From NCBI GenBank assembly GCA_007136585.1, contig SLGR01000165.1, forward strand, positions 1 to 6,054: a DNA stretch of 6,054 bases, written 5' to 3'. The DNA is from Candidatus Sumerlaeota bacterium. Its GTDB lineage: Bacteria > CG03 > SLGR01. The position numbers and the translations under genes were made by a program. This document shows, piece after piece, positions 5,591 to 6,054 of this stretch. Within the stretch, counting starts at the first letter, position 1. Each line of letters begins with the position of its first letter. The notes beneath the pieces are model-generated. The model was not told where the DNA came from. It was given only the letters and a program-made list of their open reading frames with translations, and did not search any database.

Positions 5591-6054
5591 AGCCTGAAAA
5601 CCCGGCTTAACCGGTACCTCCCGTTCTCACGAATCCCCAGCGCCTCCGCGCGCATACCGGGTGAAAAAACAGGAAAAATTCCGTCAGACACATCCCCTCT
5701 CGTCCTGATAATATCCCCGGAATCAAACTGAACTCCCCGTCGAATGCCCTCGGCCGCCCTCTTATTTACAACTACGTGAGAAAACCCCGATAACGCTTCA
5801 GAGAGCCCGAGAAACCCGGACTCCCATTCCTCTGGAGGTACGCTTTCCCGGATACTGAACCCTCCGGAAGAACTCCTTTCAAGGCTCTTAAGATACCCCC
5901 GGGTTCCGGCGGCAATTGATATATCTGAGGCAAGTGTCCTTATGTAGGTCCCGGAGGAACAGCTTACAAGTATTCCGGCATCAGGAGGGGTGTAGCTCTC
6001 AAGTTTTATGCTGTATATCCGGCTGCGCTGATGGCGCTCGGGGGGGGTTCCCCC
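5587..6054 (-). CDS. truB: tRNA pseudouridine(55) synthase TruB, C-terminal part
   Basis: The frame enters at the right edge and runs 155 codons to a TGA (5587-5589). It contains RSRIYSIKL and then CSSGTYIRTLASDIS, the conserved C-terminal signature of TruB, which normally reads CSKGTYIRSLARDLG. TruB converts U55 in the T-loop of tRNA to pseudouridine. After the LKSLERSSSGGFSI segment, equivalent to LRRTRxGxFxL, a PUA-like C-terminal region follows and ends in RYRLSRVFRL. The N-terminal half with the catalytic Asp lies outside the window. The stop codon overlaps the ribF TTG start (TTGA), the usual truB-ribF adjacency. An eight-base C run near the edge (6040-6047) is read through in frame. 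Confidence 0.93.
   Translation of the reverse strand, partial: GGTPPERHQRSRIYSIKLESYTPPDAGILVSCSSGTYIRTLASDISIAAGTRGYLKSLERSSSGGFSIRESVPPEEWESGFLGLSEALSGFSHVVVNKRAAEGIRRGVQFDSGDIIRTRGDVSDGIFPVFSPGMRAEALGIRENGRYRLSRVFRL

Noticed and set aside
5591-5700. FMN riboswitch ahead of ribF
   Set aside because: ribF overlaps the end of truB, so there is no leader, and the upstream bases encode the conserved TruB C-terminus.
6040-6054. Eight-base G run (C run in truB) followed by TTCCCCC, as a phase-variable tract
   Set aside because: The truB frame continues correctly through it, the tract lies at the window edge, and a single short homopolymer is weak evidence.

Overview
This is a compact bacterial housekeeping operon, with every gene on the minus strand, so it reads from right to left. 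In transcription order it holds: truB (3' part only), ribF, a diguanylate cyclase with a Rossmann-like N-terminus, rpsO, pnp, an accB-type biotin carboxyl carrier, a small winged-helix-like protein, and the first 29 codons of what is probably ftsK. There are no tRNAs, rRNAs, mobile elements or CRISPR arrays. The longest gene-free stretch is the 81-base rpsO-pnp spacer. No gene is visibly broken; the two end genes are cut only by the window edges.

The source is a bacterium: S15, PNPase with KH and S1 domains, bifunctional RibF, TruB and BCCP. The base composition looks moderately GC-rich, yet ATA (Ile) and AGG (Arg) codons are common and TTG and GTG starts are used. The order truB-ribF-rpsO-pnp, leading towards ftsK, is a widespread bacterial arrangement. 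I cannot place the organism from sequence alone. An uncultured lineage, for example in the Omnitrophota/PVC area, is only a guess.

Right part (4676-6054): truB and ribF overlap by four bases (TTGA), which suggests translational coupling. Middle part (2953-4698): the end of ribF carries a near-consensus sigma-70 promoter (TTGACA, 17-base spacer, TAAAAT) pointing into the diguanylate cyclase gene. The short leader that follows holds a stem-loop and a 13-base palindrome touching the GTG start. This promoter would make the cyclase, rpsO and pnp a sub-operon able to run independently of truB-ribF. A stem-loop without a U-tract lies between rpsO and pnp, in the position where E. coli has its RNase III processing and PNPase autocontrol region. 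Left part (1-827): accB follows pnp after four bases, then the winged-helix-like gene, whose end overlaps the putative ftsK start.

The core genes serve rRNA/tRNA modification, translation, RNA decay and cofactor supply. The unusual member is the signalling enzyme: a predicted dinucleotide-binding domain, a GAF domain and an intact GGDEF domain with its I-site, inserted directly ahead of rpsO-pnp. E. coli PNPase is known to associate with the DosC/DosP c-di-GMP enzymes and to respond to c-di-GMP, so a local link between redox or nucleotide sensing, c-di-GMP and RNA turnover is an attractive but untested reading.
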